From positions 181,045-213,237 of the forward strand of contig JBBHKE010002769.1 in the NCBI GenBank assembly GCA_037447655.1: a stretch of DNA of 32,193 nucleotides, read 5' to 3'. The stretch is from Zygnema cylindricum (Eukaryota > Streptophyta > Zygnematophyceae > Zygnematales > Zygnemataceae). A program made the position numbers and the translations under genes. Of this stretch, positions 9,891 to 19,460 are shown piece after piece. Below the pieces are notes generated by a model. The model searched no databases. It had not been told where the DNA came from and saw only the letters and a list, made by a program, of their open reading frames with translations. Every line of letters starts with the position of its first letter. The stretch's first letter is position 1.

Positions 9891-10430
9891 CCAATTGTCC
9901 TCAGGAGTACACTTTACGCTTACTGGACGCTTGTATTGGTCCACTTGTAAAAGTCAGAGTACATCCACGATGGACGTGAAGATATAAACTTACATGTGGC
10001 AAATGGCGTGTACCTTCTGACGTCGAGGCCACCCTAGCCACCCTGTTCGACGACAAAATCTTGGTTGTATGACATTCTGTCACGCCTCCGCTGGTACAGC
10101 GATAATGCATGAACGTACAAATGATACATTCATGGACATTTGTACAAATTTTTATTTTGCAACGTTTTCGTGGTCGTTGGTACAACGACAAATACAAGAA
10201 CGTTCAGATTGTACATCAGCGTGACGCTTCTAGATATTTTAACCGGCGTCCGCCCTTGCAGATACGCAGTTGAGATATTGTACTTTTCAAAGCTTTCAAT
10301 ATTCCCGACCGGCTCAACAGGATCCCTCGTGGTACCAATCGCAATCCAACACGTAAGCAATCTCTGCCTCGGTGACACGACCTGACGGGAAGGTGTTACA
10401 AATATTACTGCCAGTAAACGTGACCCAGGG
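9891..10430. other. Unassigned sequence between foldback and dehydrin promoter
   Basis: Small overlapping ORFs exist on both strands (about 9901-10385) but none is recognisable. The word ACTGCCAGTAAACGT at about 10407 matches, inverted, the repeat unit near 7970, so at least part of this is the same repeat nest. Confidence 0.4.
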
Positions 10431-10479
10431 GCTTGACACGCGACCCGTATGTGATTGGATTAAAATACTGAAAGTTAAT
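10431..10479. repeat. Second copy of a 49-bp direct repeat
   Basis: GCTTGACACG, then ACCCGTATGTGATTGGA and TAAAATACTGAAAGTTA recur from 9626-9674 with only a few mismatches. One copy lies in the foldback loop and one just upstream of the dehydrin promoter. Confidence 0.85.
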
Positions 10480-10512
10480 CTGTACCAGATCGCCTTTTCT
10501 TGTGGTCTCCGT

Positions 10513-10798
10513 ACACGTGGCGACTCCCTCCACTTTGAATGACTCAGATTCTCAGAGCTTGTCGATTCGAAACACGTTGCAGCATTCGTGGCATGTCCAT
10601 CTTACGTCCGTACATGTAAAGCAACTAAGGACGCCACGCGGCGCGCTGACTACAAACGTAACTTTTGTTTGAATCATCGTGACGTGGCACAGCAGGCTCT
10701 GCGATCGAGATTCCTTCCTTCGATTATGGAATAAATCGAGATCGTCCTACACACGTGTGAAAAAGTAATCGAATCTCACAGCGGACACGAGTATATAA
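10513..10798 (+). promoter_or_regulatory. Dehydrin promoter: ABRE-like sites and TATA box
   Basis: ACACGTGGC lies at 10513-10521, GACGTGGC at 10681-10688 and ACACGTGT at 10751-10758. A TATATAA box is at 10792-10798, about 170 bp before the ATG. ACGTGGC/ACACGTG are the cores of ABA-responsive elements bound by bZIP factors, which fits a dehydrin. Function is inferred from motif and position. Confidence 0.7.
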
Positions 10799-10966
10799 GC
10801 AAAGCTGCCAGATAACATTGGTATCTGAAAAAAAAAAGTATTAAGGAGCATTCTTTTGTGAACCTTGAACTATACGAAACTCCCAAGGAAAATCAAGTCT
10901 TTTCATTTGCTTTTTGGTTTAATTTTCTTATAAGTTTTAAGAAATCTTCTATTTTTTTTATCCACC

Positions 10967-12495
10967 ATGTCTCAGGAACAGCCACAGGTTCGTTTTTTTT
11001 TGTACCTTTCTAATTTTTTATTTTTTTTTCTCTCTTACTGTCTTCTCTTCTTGTGGCCCTTTTTTCGTTTTTTTACATTACTTTAGTGTTGTTGTTTTTT
11101 GCTCTTATTTTTTTACAAATTGCGGCGGAGGATTACAGCTAGGTTTTTTTTTTGCTTCACGTAATAAAAAAAACTCCTTCAGTTTTCTGTTTCATAAGCC
11201 GGTTTTTTTTTTTTTTTTTTTTTCCCCTTCCGTTCAAACAATTTTCCATTTTTCAGTTGCGAATTTAAAATCAGTACAATAACAAAAATAATACATCTCC
11301 AAATTTTCTTTTCTCTATTTTTCAAACCTAAAATCTCTTTTTCCTTCTCCCACTCTCTTTTTCCCAACAATTATTTCACCCAACTTCTCCTTCCCTCTCC
11401 CCTCCCCTCCCCTCTCCCCCCCAATCCGTACACCAGAATCTTACCACCTCCTTCCCACCCATCCCTCCTCTCACCAACTCACTCGCTTCTGTCGTCTTCC
11501 TCTAACCAAATCCGTACCATTTTGTCGTTTTGCAGAAGGCGACTCTGTACCAGAGCGTGATGAACACCATCGGCCTCGGCCACAAAAAACCGGAAACGAC
11601 AAACATCACCGGAGAAACCGACAAAACCTCCGCGGATTACCCTTCCCAGGCACTAAACGACAATTCCGGAACTCCCGGAGGCGGCTATTTGTCGGATCCT
11701 GTACCCACCGACCTAGTATCTGGAGCCGGAACGGGCGCCGTACCGCCACTAACCGACACAAACAATTACGAATCGTACGAACCTTCGAATACGACAACGG
11801 GCGGTGCCGCAAGCCAGTACGGACAGCACGATATTTACGGTACGGGACCGCAGCCGTTGGGCGATACGGCCGCCACGACTACGACAAGCGAGTACGGAGG
11901 AGGGAAGACCGTCGGATTCGACGATGCGACAAATGTGAAGCGGTCGAACAGTTCGAGCAGTTCGAGCAGCGACGAGGAGGAAGTGGAGTACGGAGCGGAC
12001 GGGAAACCGACCACAAAAGACAAACTGAAAGTACGGACGGTTTTGTCTTTTCCTGGTTTTGGGTTTTCCTGGTTTTGGGTTTTTTTTGGGGGAGAGGGGA
12101 GGGGGGAGGGGGAGGGGAGATGGAGAGGGAGAAGGTGAAAGGAGCTTTCTTGCATTTCAGTAGCAGAAGGGGGGAGGGGATAAAGTTGTGGAGGTTTTTT
12201 TTTTTTTTTGGGCTGCCCGAAATGCAAAGACCTGAATTTCTACATTAATTAATTAAAAAATTTTAAGTCCCAAAAAATGATCATTAGTGCGTTTACCCTA
12301 AAAAACCCTTAAGATCCCAGTTTCCATCGTTCTTTTTTCTTCCCATTTTTTTTTCAATTTGTTGTTTTTTTATAGTTTTTTTGGGTTTCTCATTCAGTTT
12401 TTTCTGTTTTGCCTCTCTCCCTCCCCTCTTTGTTTTTTAAACAGAAAGTGACCGACAAGATGAAGGAAAAGATGTGCATGGGAGGCCATGCCTAA
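10967..12495 (+). CDS. DHN: Dehydrin (SK-type), three exons
   Basis: Exon 1 is 10967-10987 (MSQEQPQ), exon 2 is 11536-12030 and exon 3 is 12445-12495. Introns of 548 and 414 nt are both phase 0 with GT-AG ends and T-rich acceptors, giving 188 residues. Exon 2 starts KATLYQSVMNTIGLGHKK and is Gly/Thr/Tyr-rich and hydrophilic. It carries the serine tract RSNSSSSSSSDEEEVEYG (S-segment with acidic tail) and ends KDKLK. Exon 3 supplies KVTDKMKEKMCMGGHA, so the joined C-terminus is a lysine-rich amphipathic K-segment related to EKKGIMDKIKEKLPG. Dehydrins are disordered group-2 LEA proteins that protect membranes and enzymes during drying and cold. Read without splicing, the K-segment is lost. A strict DEYGNP Y-segment is not seen; SEYGGG is a weak resemblance. 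The serine-acidic-lysine layout makes the family call firm. Confidence 0.9.
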
Positions 12496-12530
12496 AGTCA
12501 AACTCTGTCGACTTTTGAGCTGAATATCTG

Positions 12531-12735
12531 TTGACTTTCCGTGACTTCAATAGGAACTTGGATATGGTATTCCATTGTACAGGAGAGCTTTTTTTTCATT
12601 TGAATCTTTTTTCAGGTTCTTACAGGAGGAGAAACTTTGACCAACGTTGACTAGATTGCTTAAGGGTTGACCAAAATTGACTGAGGTAACAGCGTTGACT
12701 AGGGTTGACCAGAGTTGACCAATGTTGATTGGCAG
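12531..12735 (+). promoter_or_regulatory. Cluster of TTGAC (W-box-like) words after the dehydrin
   Basis: About eight TTGACC/TTGACT words sit in roughly 200 bp, most in the form GTTGACC or GTTGACT at irregular short spacing (for example GGGTTGACCAAAATTGACTG and GGGTTGACCAGAGTTGACCA). This could be a WRKY-binding cluster or a worn minisatellite in the dehydrin 3' UTR or downstream region. Only the clustering is observed. Confidence 0.5.
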
Positions 12736-13987
12736 GAAAAAAATGTACATTAAAAGATGTGGGCAGATTTTTAGTTTTTTTTTCTGTTATATAGGTTTTT
12801 CTTTTCGTTGGTGGTCTACTTTGTTTTTTTGGCCCTTTCCTTTAAACTGTCATAATGTCTTTTTTTTTCTGTAATTGAATCGCTATACTTTTTACAATTT
12901 CGAAAGCCTTTCGGTATTTGGAAAAAATGGTGAATGCTACTATCGATTTTGCTCTCTATTTTTTTATTTTTTTTATTGGTTTCTTTCTGGACTTACTGGT
13001 TCTTTTTGCATGTATGATTATGTAAAAAATGTGCATAGCTACAAATACTTGTCAAAAAAACAAAAGAAAAAGAGCAAATGAAACCTGTGATCTATGTGAT
13101 CAACTTTGTTTGTTTATTTGGAAAACCAAAAATCTGGTGATTTGTGAGAGTGGTATAGTACAGTTATCATAAGATACGAGGTTACCAATTCTTTGCATTA
13201 TTAGTGTAGATAAACTTGTTTCATGTTTCTAACTGCAGAATCTTCTACATTTAAACATAATTGATTACTGAAATGATGATTGTGTAAAATCCTTGTATCT
13301 CATTGGTTGCGTAGTATCAGAGCCTGGGACATGGTACCTTTATTGTTTACAATTTAGTTTTTTTTTGTTTTTTCAAGTCGAGGAGAACTTTTCACAAAAC
13401 TGAAGTTAATAAGAACAAAGAAATTCAACTAAATAATAACTATGGCGCTAAGTAAAAGTATCATTCTCGCTTGGACGTATATTCAGCTTCATATTTCATA
13501 GCAGAATTTGCAAAAAACTGTAAAATTATTGCAAAATATATAGTTAAAAACAGTGCAAACATTCAAATGTTTTTTGCTAAGTCTTGATTATGATTGCCAA
13601 TTGGATGAAATCAATACTGTTAATAATTTTCAATGCAATCTGTAAATCCTCCCATCTGCCTTTCTAGTGATTCATTCCTTATGAACAAAAAATGTGTAAA
13701 TCACTTTTTTTCCTTACACAATATAACTTGAAATATAATACACATTAAAATTTGACTACTAAAAATGGGAGGCTTATCTTCTTATAAATTATGATGTATT
13801 TCTCAGTGGTCATAGCAGACTGCTTTTCCCTCACAATATAAGTTGAAATGTTATGAACATTAAACTAATAAAATCTGTCAACTAAATATGAGAGGTTTAT
13901 CGTTATAACGAGAAGAGATGAGGAATATTCTATATTGCGAGGCAGTTGTGAGCCTCATCCACGTTATTTACTGTGCAAGGTCAGACA
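12736..13987. other. AT-rich intergenic DNA
   Basis: No gene was seen. A worn tandem duplication of period about 117 lies at 13706-13905: CACAATATAACTTGAAAT then GGGAGGCTTATC, versus CACAATATAAGTTGAAAT then TGAGAGGTTTATC. Confidence 0.5.
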
Positions 13988-14742
13988 TGTTAAATTCAGG
14001 ATCGTTGCTCACAAAAACCAGACAGAAAAAATATATCATGCACAGCGGAAGCTTAACACAAACAGTCTCACAATCTCACAACAAAGTTCATCGACCAACT
14101 ATACTTATATTCAGCCGAAAGCTTTTCCTTTTCCTTTACACAACTCTCACTCTTGCTCTCACTCTTCTTACTCACTCACATCTCTTCTTCTCACTCACTC
14201 ACTTCTCACTCACATCTTCTCACTCACTCACTTCTCACTCACTCACTTACTCTCACTTCTTCCTTACACTCACTTACTTCTTCCTTACGCTCACTCTCAC
14301 TTAACTCTGATGCATCACTATTTCAGACGCATGATGCATCTACTATTCAAGACGCATAATAATTCCTAACTCAAACTTCTCCTTAAATAAGAATATACGG
14401 GGAGACTTACTCTACACGACTTCTCAACTTTCTCCTCACGTCACTAACTTACTAACTTCACGGAAACTCACTCACACACACTCTAGAACCTTCAGCGCCA
14501 AAATAGAAATGACGCGGAACTAGAAATGACGCGGAACTTTAACCGTGCGCTGGACCAAACATAATGTACGAAGGTCCTGCGTACAAAATGAACCGACGTA
14601 CGAAACAACACAACGTAATTCTATCCGTACGTAACACTCAAACGAAACATAAACGTGACAAAAAACTGCCGACGCAAACTGAACACAAATTAAACAAAAT
14701 CGTGAATCCGGCCGATCCGCCGATTCACCCAATAACCTAACA
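13988..14742 (-). repeat. LTR, complete copy (3' LTR in element orientation)
   Basis: This 755-bp LTR begins TG and ends CA on plus. It includes (TCAC)n-rich sequence at 14145-14300, a TATA-like word CTTATTTAAGG on minus near 14383-14393, and an exact 17-bp tandem repeat TAGAAATGACGCGGAAC (14504-14520, 14521-14537) in U3. It matches the right LTR closely over its first roughly 480 bp, apart from length changes in the TCAC array. Confidence 0.88.
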
Positions 14743-15070
14743 TTCCCCCTCTTATTGGGCGAAGCGGTGAAAGGCCCAACGCCGATGCTATTTGCCCCCC
14801 TCTCCAACTTGTCGTTGTACGCCAACACCAAAACGAACACCAATCCACTCACGCTCCAAACAAAACCCTACATGCGAAATCGTACGTATATTTTCCTCTT
14901 CAAATTTCTCCTTCGTCATCTCCTCACCTCACCTCACTCACGAACGTCTTCCTCACAATTTTTTCTTCTTCACATAAACATCTGCCGTGTGCAGATTCTC
15001 TCACTGTAGTCGTCAATTTCTCACCGTACCCGAACTAACCGGCAACTCTTTAAACTACCGCATACCGTTT

Positions 15071-15892
15071 TCAACATTCCAACTTTAAATGTCTGAACAT
15101 TGCGTCTGGAATCAAAAAACCGCATTTTCTCCATGACGAAAATTCATGACCAATTCCACAACCAAATCTGCGACAATGACCACGTCTTCCTCCTCTCTCC
15201 GAGCCTCTTTTGCCTCTGTCAAAAACAATTCTGTACAGGTCGCCATTTTTCCTCCTTGGAAATTTGTGCGATCTCTTCCACTTTTCTTTCCGAATTTTCC
15301 GCACATTTTTCTCCACACTTTCTTCTTCTCCTTCATCGTTTTCTTCTTCTCTAACGTTCTCATCTTTTTCAGCCTCGACTTCTTGCAACTCCTTGCAACT
15401 TTTCTCCTTCAAAACTGCGACATCCTTATCCGAATTTTCTCCAATTAGACTCCAATTCGGAGTCGGATCATCACTTACTCGGAAATTTACTTTCCTTCCA
15501 ACATCGGATATTCTCTCATCCACGTAACCAAACCGGTTTGCAAACTGATCACAATGTCTTTCCTCAAACATGTCTCCACCACTAACTTGGCAAGCCAGAT
15601 CACTCGAAAGAAATGATTCAGCGATAGCCTTTCCGAAACTGAACTCCTTCTCACTTTGCAAACTCTCACTGCCACAAGGGTTGAACCTCGGCTCCTTACT
15701 CACAGAAGACCTTCCATTACTTCCTCCAAACTCATTCTGAAGTCTCACATCAATATACTCGATCATCGTGTCGAACAATTTAGAAAACAAATCCTCAGAA
15801 ATTCGTACACCTCCAGACTTGACTTCACTCTCACACGCCAAACGGGAAGACTTTTCGAGAACAGGAAACACGTCCAAATTCTTCCTTCCCAT
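15071..15892 (-). CDS. Internal ORF of the LTR element, function unknown
   Basis: This 273-residue reading frame starts MGRKNLDVFPVLEK about 90 nt after the primer-binding site and fills two thirds of the interior. The first half contains KLFDTMIEYIDVRLQNEFGG and is of ordinary composition. The second half has an acidic coiled-coil-like stretch (KELQEVEAEKDENVREEEND) followed by a strongly basic Arg/Lys/Gly segment. No CCHC zinc knuckle or pol motif is visible. The position is that of gag and the basic tail could bind nucleic acid, but the assignment is positional. It could be a gag remnant or a gene specific to this element family. Confidence 0.55.
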   Translation of the reverse strand: MGRKNLDVFPVLEKSSRLACESEVKSGGVRISEDLFSKLFDTMIEYIDVRLQNEFGGSNGRSSVSKEPRFNPCGSESLQSEKEFSFGKAIAESFLSSDLACQVSGGDMFEERHCDQFANRFGYVDERISDVGRKVNFRVSDDPTPNWSLIGENSDKDVAVLKEKSCKELQEVEAEKDENVREEENDEGEEESVEKNVRKIRKEKWKRSHKFPRRKNGDLYRIVFDRGKRGSERGGRRGHCRRFGCGIGHEFSSWRKCGFLIPDAMFRHLKLEC

Positions 15893-15992
15893 GGCTCCTA
15901 CTTCCTCACTAACTCACTTCCTCACTAACCTTTACTTACGACTGAAGCATCTTCCCTCACCAACAAGAACACTAACCCGCTCCGATACCAAT

Positions 15993-16449
15993 TGTAAAAT
16001 TCAGGATCGTTGCTCACAAAAACCGGACAGAAAAAATATCATGCACAGCGGAAGCTTAACACATACAGTCTCACAATCTTACACCAAAGTCCATCGACCA
16101 AATAACTCTTTATTTAGCCGAAGCTTTTCCTTTACAAACTCTTACTCTCACTCTTCTCACTCACTCACATCTCTTCTTCTCACTCACTCACTTACTCACT
16201 TACATCTTCTCACTCACTCACTCACATCTTCTCACTCACTTACTCTCACTTGCTTCTTCCTTACACTCACCCTCACCTAACTCTGATGCATCACTATTTC
16301 AGACACATGATGCATCTACTATTACAAGACGCATAATAATTCCTAACTCAGACTTCTCCTTAAATAAGAATATACGGGGAGACTTACTCTACACGACTTC
16401 TCTACTTTCTCCTCACGTCACTAACTTACTAACTTCACGGAAACTCACC
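15993..16449 (-). repeat. LTR, truncated copy (5' LTR in element orientation)
   Basis: It starts TGTAAAATTCAGGATCG and follows the left LTR through the shared TATA-like region to CGGAAACTCAC. It then breaks off into unrelated sequence adjoining the LEA gene's 3' end. About 270 bp corresponding to U3 are missing. Confidence 0.85.
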
Positions 16450-16504
16450 CCGCTTCCCTCCTTTCCCCCCTTTCCCCTCACACTATTTATAGTTTCATGA
16501 CTCA

Positions 16505-17175
16505 TCACATGTCACAAACCTGAAGCATTCCCCCGGACTTCTTTCCGGTGTCTGCGGTAGTTTGTTGGGTTGTGCCAGTAGTAGCCACCGCAGTATCATT
16601 TGTCTTGTTTCCCGCCATGCCCGCCTTCTCCTTCATGGCATTGGTTGTGGCAGCCATGGATTCCTTCGTCTTCTGCGTCATTCCTTGCACGCGTTCTCCC
16701 ATTGTCGGTTTGTGAGGATCAGGTGTGACCGCGTTTGCTGTCTTGTCATAGGTGGAGTGAGTTTTGTCTTGTGTGGTTTGGCTCATTCCCGCCATGTTTG
16801 CCTTAGTGTTGTCTGTAGCGGCAGCTGTTTTGTCGTGTACTGCTTGTCCTGTTTCGTTAGTCTTCTGCTGACCTAATCCCATGGTCTGCTTGGCGCGCTC
16901 TACCATAGTTGGCTGCAAAACGACAAGAAACATGTAGTGAAGTTAGTTAGAGAAACATGAGCTGGAAGTTAGTGAAAATGGGAATGGGGAATTATAATAT
17001 GTAAGAGAATTGTGGTACAAGGGAACATAAGCTTGTTGAGGGAGAGACAAGATGAGCTTTGTTGATAAGTTTTTGTTTTTGTCAGCAACTTTTAAGTGAG
17101 ATAAAAAAAAAAAGGAAAACAGTAAGAAGAGAAAGAGGAGAAACTCGCTTATACCTTTGCCTGCTCGGATGCCAT
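16505..17175 (-). CDS. LEA protein (group 3 / LEA_4-like), two exons
   Basis: Exon 1 (17155-17175) encodes MASEQAK. After a 242-nt phase-0 intron (donor GTATAA, acceptor TTTTGCAG) exon 2 (16505-16912) encodes 135 residues to a TGA, giving 142 in total. The product is hydrophilic and rich in Lys, Thr, Ala, Met and Gln, with repeated DKTA/QDKT/TKESM-like segments typical of helical group-3 LEA proteins. PTMVERAKQTMGLG at the exon 2 start is echoed by PTMGERVQGMTQKTKESM inside. LEA proteins of this type stabilise proteins and membranes on drying. The frame ends GGMLQVCDM, and CAG|GTTTGT within it is a possible donor, so a third exon may once have followed. The truncated LTR lies about 55 bp past the stop. 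The family call is strong; the exact C-terminus is uncertain. Confidence 0.85.
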
Positions 17176-17383
17176 GGCTACCTCTTTAGTGTCTCTTAAA
17201 AAAACGGAAAAGCGTGTGAAGTTTGAATAAGAAAGATGTTATAAGAATTCTTGATCAAATTTGTTTCTTTTAGATCTTTAGATTGGTATCTTGCAGCTCG
17301 CCGTTTCGCTATTTATGGCTTTCTGTGACCGTCCTTTCAGAATTTTCTCAGCAGCTTCCTGTTTGTTTTTGGGTAAAGTTAGG

Positions 17384-17782
17384 GACACGTGTGCAAGCAG
17401 AGGACCTTTTGAGCAAGTTAAATCTTCGTGAGAGGCAGTTTACTAACCAAAACGAATTATATAGAGCCACGTTTCGTACTTGCGTGGCACACTTTTAGAG
17501 GCTTGTGGAAGAGAGAATCAGAAACTGACGAGTCAATCATTCGATAAAGTGAAGATTTCTCATTTTAAAATGCAACGTGTCCCTGGATATTGCGTGGCAG
17601 TCCGATGGCAGTGCTTCTTTATACGTGTCGCGTTGTAAAATTATATGACGAGATATGCTCGTCAGCCACGTCGACGTGAGGCCGCATCCAAAAACACGAC
17701 CGGGATTAGGCCGTACAGCTTTCTTGTCGCCAGTATCTTTTCAAATGGAATGCCGTACACCTTGCCGCGTGGCTCCACGTCA
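17384..17782 (-). promoter_or_regulatory. LEA promoter: TATA box and ABRE/G-box cluster
   Basis: On minus, TATATAA lies at 17457-17463, about 280 bp before the ATG. ACGT-core sites surround it: GACACGTGTGC (17384-17394), ACGTGTCC (17575-17582), ACGTGTCG (17623-17630), GCCACGTCGACGTGAG (17665-17680) and GCGTGGCTCCACGTCA (17767-17782). Such clusters of ABRE-like sites are typical of ABA- and drought-induced genes. Binding is inferred. Confidence 0.7.
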
Positions 17783-18429
17783 ATTAAGAATGACAACATA
17801 ACGTAAACAATACAACGTGAAACGCTAAATTACCGCTAACACTAATTCGGGACCTGTCCTTCTGCCCTTTTCCTTTATCGAGATGCAGGATAAATTAAAA
17901 AGCACGATGGTAAACCATCTGAGTCTGGGGGTACAAAAGGGGTGGCATGACCAACACTGAAAATAAGCCACGTCATCTGAACCTGATTTAGAATGCATAA
18001 CACTATATGCTCTAAGACGAATTAACGATTCACGGTCTGCAGCATTACATTTCTTAATGAACTACAGAACAGGACATGTACCCAGTTTTCCCAAAATTTG
18101 CATAATAAATCATATCATATGTTCCAGTTTTATTTCTTACATCCTCTATTTATGAGCAAGAGAAAAGTACACTATGTACACTATCATTATGATAGTGCTT
18201 GTAAAGGATACGATATAAGAAATTAAGAATATAAAATAATATGATAGCAACTATAGAATTGCTTAATTCTCTAGTGATATGGTATTGTGAATTTGTTGAA
18301 CACAGTCCTTTCAAAATTAATCATGAGAAAGGAAATCACCGAGATGTGGTATTAATTATGTTGCTTATATAGTGTGGATGATGTCATCATCCAAGTCACA
18401 TACAAAAATATCCACCAAATGTCCAATTA
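17783..18429. other. AT-rich intergenic DNA
   Basis: No gene was seen. A perfect short palindrome CACTATCATTATGATAGTG lies near 18178-18198. The words near 17895-17985 loosely resemble 2405-2475, suggesting a worn dispersed repeat. Confidence 0.4.
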
Positions 18430-18622
18430 CACCGCCCATCGTTACTAATGTTAATTATTTATCAGTTTTAGTTCAAAATTAGAATATATATTACTAATTT
18501 AGTGCAAGGAGGCGAGACAGGTTGTAGTCCAGATCCTTAAACAGGGTTGTCAACACTACTTTGTGATTTTGGCCAAAAAAAAGTCGCGGCAGAATTAGTG
18601 TTTACTAATGCTAACAACGGTG
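18430..18622. mobile_element. TA-target MITE family, diverged copy
   Basis: This 193-bp element begins CACCGCCCATCGTTACTAAT after TA (18428-18429) and ends ACTAATGCTAACAACGGTG. The interior word GATTTTGGCCAAAAAAAAGTCGC is also in the copy at 22568 (GATTTTCGGCCAAAAAAGTCGC). The right flank is CG instead of TA, so the duplication has mutated. Confidence 0.7.
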
Positions 18623-19302
18623 CGCAATGCACTACTGGATACCTGCGAATTATTTGCAATAAATGTACAATTTTGACACAGAAAAGTTGAAAAGGTTTCG
18701 TACATTTCAAATTCTAGATTAAAAAGCAGAAACAAGAAAAAAAAAAGGGGGGGTATTTGATGTCGACCACCCACCATCTGTACATGACTGTTTTCGATTA
18801 CATATGTTTTAAAAACCCTTGTACCATTAAAAAGAAAAAAAAAACTAAATTTTAACTGTTGTGCTCTACAAAATACTATTTCCTCTCTTGACTATCCTCA
18901 CTTTCTTCCTTCCTTTCCTTCAGAAATCTACTCGTTTCTTAATCCTCTCTCTCCCTCTCCCTCTCCCCCCCCCACCTTTAACAAAAAGACGCACCTCGTC
19001 CTGTCCCGTGCCTCTTCCGCACGTATGAATCTGTCGAAAATCTAAACTTACAAAAAAAACCAACAAAAAAAAAGAGGGAAAAAAAACTTTCTCCTGAAAG
19101 TAAGGAAAAAAAAAAAAAAAAAAACCGCTCCATACAAAATTGAAAAAAAAAAAAGAAAAAAAAAAAGGAAAAGGAAAAAGAAGCTACGCTAAGCGCAAAA
19201 AAACCTACGCCAAAAAAAAAAAGGGGATTAAGCGGAAACAAAACCTATCTCATACGACCCGATTCCTCTATTTTCGGTACTTCCTCTATTGTCAATACTT
19301 TT
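18623..19302. other. Homopolymer-rich intergenic DNA downstream of OSB
   Basis: A-rich tracts dominate 18720-19230 and a short CTCTCC array lies near 18945-18972. Part of 19180-19302 is probably 3' UTR of the minus-strand OSB gene. No gene was seen. Confidence 0.45.
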
Positions 19303-19460
19303 CCCCCTCTCTCTCTCTCTCCCAGGCTCCTCTCCCTCTCTCTCTCCAAATCTCCTCCCTCTCCCTCTCCCTTTTTCTCCCTCTCTCTCCCTCTCCCTCT
19401 CTCTCTCCCTCCCTCTCCCTCTCCCTTCTCCCTTCTCCCACTCCCTCTCCCTCTCTCCCT
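19303..19460. repeat. CCCTCT-type tract after the OSB stop codon
   Basis: An interrupted (CT)n/CCCTCT array on plus reads as GA-rich RNA in the OSB 3' UTR. It begins right at the TAG stop (19461-19463) and is complementary in sequence type to the tract on the other side of the same exon. Confidence 0.9.

Larger units (their letters stand above)
13988..16449 (-). mobile_element. Non-autonomous LTR retroelement (minus orientation)
   Basis: Two direct LTRs (13988-14742 and 15993-16449) bracket 1250 bp. Read on minus, the right LTR ends ACA, followed by AT and then TGGTATCGGAGC (15979-15990). That is one mismatch from the initiator-Met tRNA primer site TGGTATCAGAGC. At the other end a purine tract AAGAGGGGGAA lies directly before the left LTR's TG (plus 14743-14753). 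Position and orientation of PBS and PPT agree. The interior holds one 273-codon ORF and no recognisable protease, integrase, reverse transcriptase or RNase H, so mobility would need enzymes in trans. The right LTR is cut short at its outer end, so no target duplication can be paired. Confidence 0.88.

Noticed and set aside
13300-13335. TAGTATCAGAGCC resembling an initiator-Met primer-binding site
   Set aside because: It has mismatches in the first bases, no LTR end before it and no second LTR; probably chance or too decayed to call.
14755-15928. Several plus-strand Ser/Phe-rich ORFs within the LTR element
   Set aside because: They are shadows opposite the 273-codon minus-strand frame; LTR, PBS and PPT polarity all point to the minus strand.
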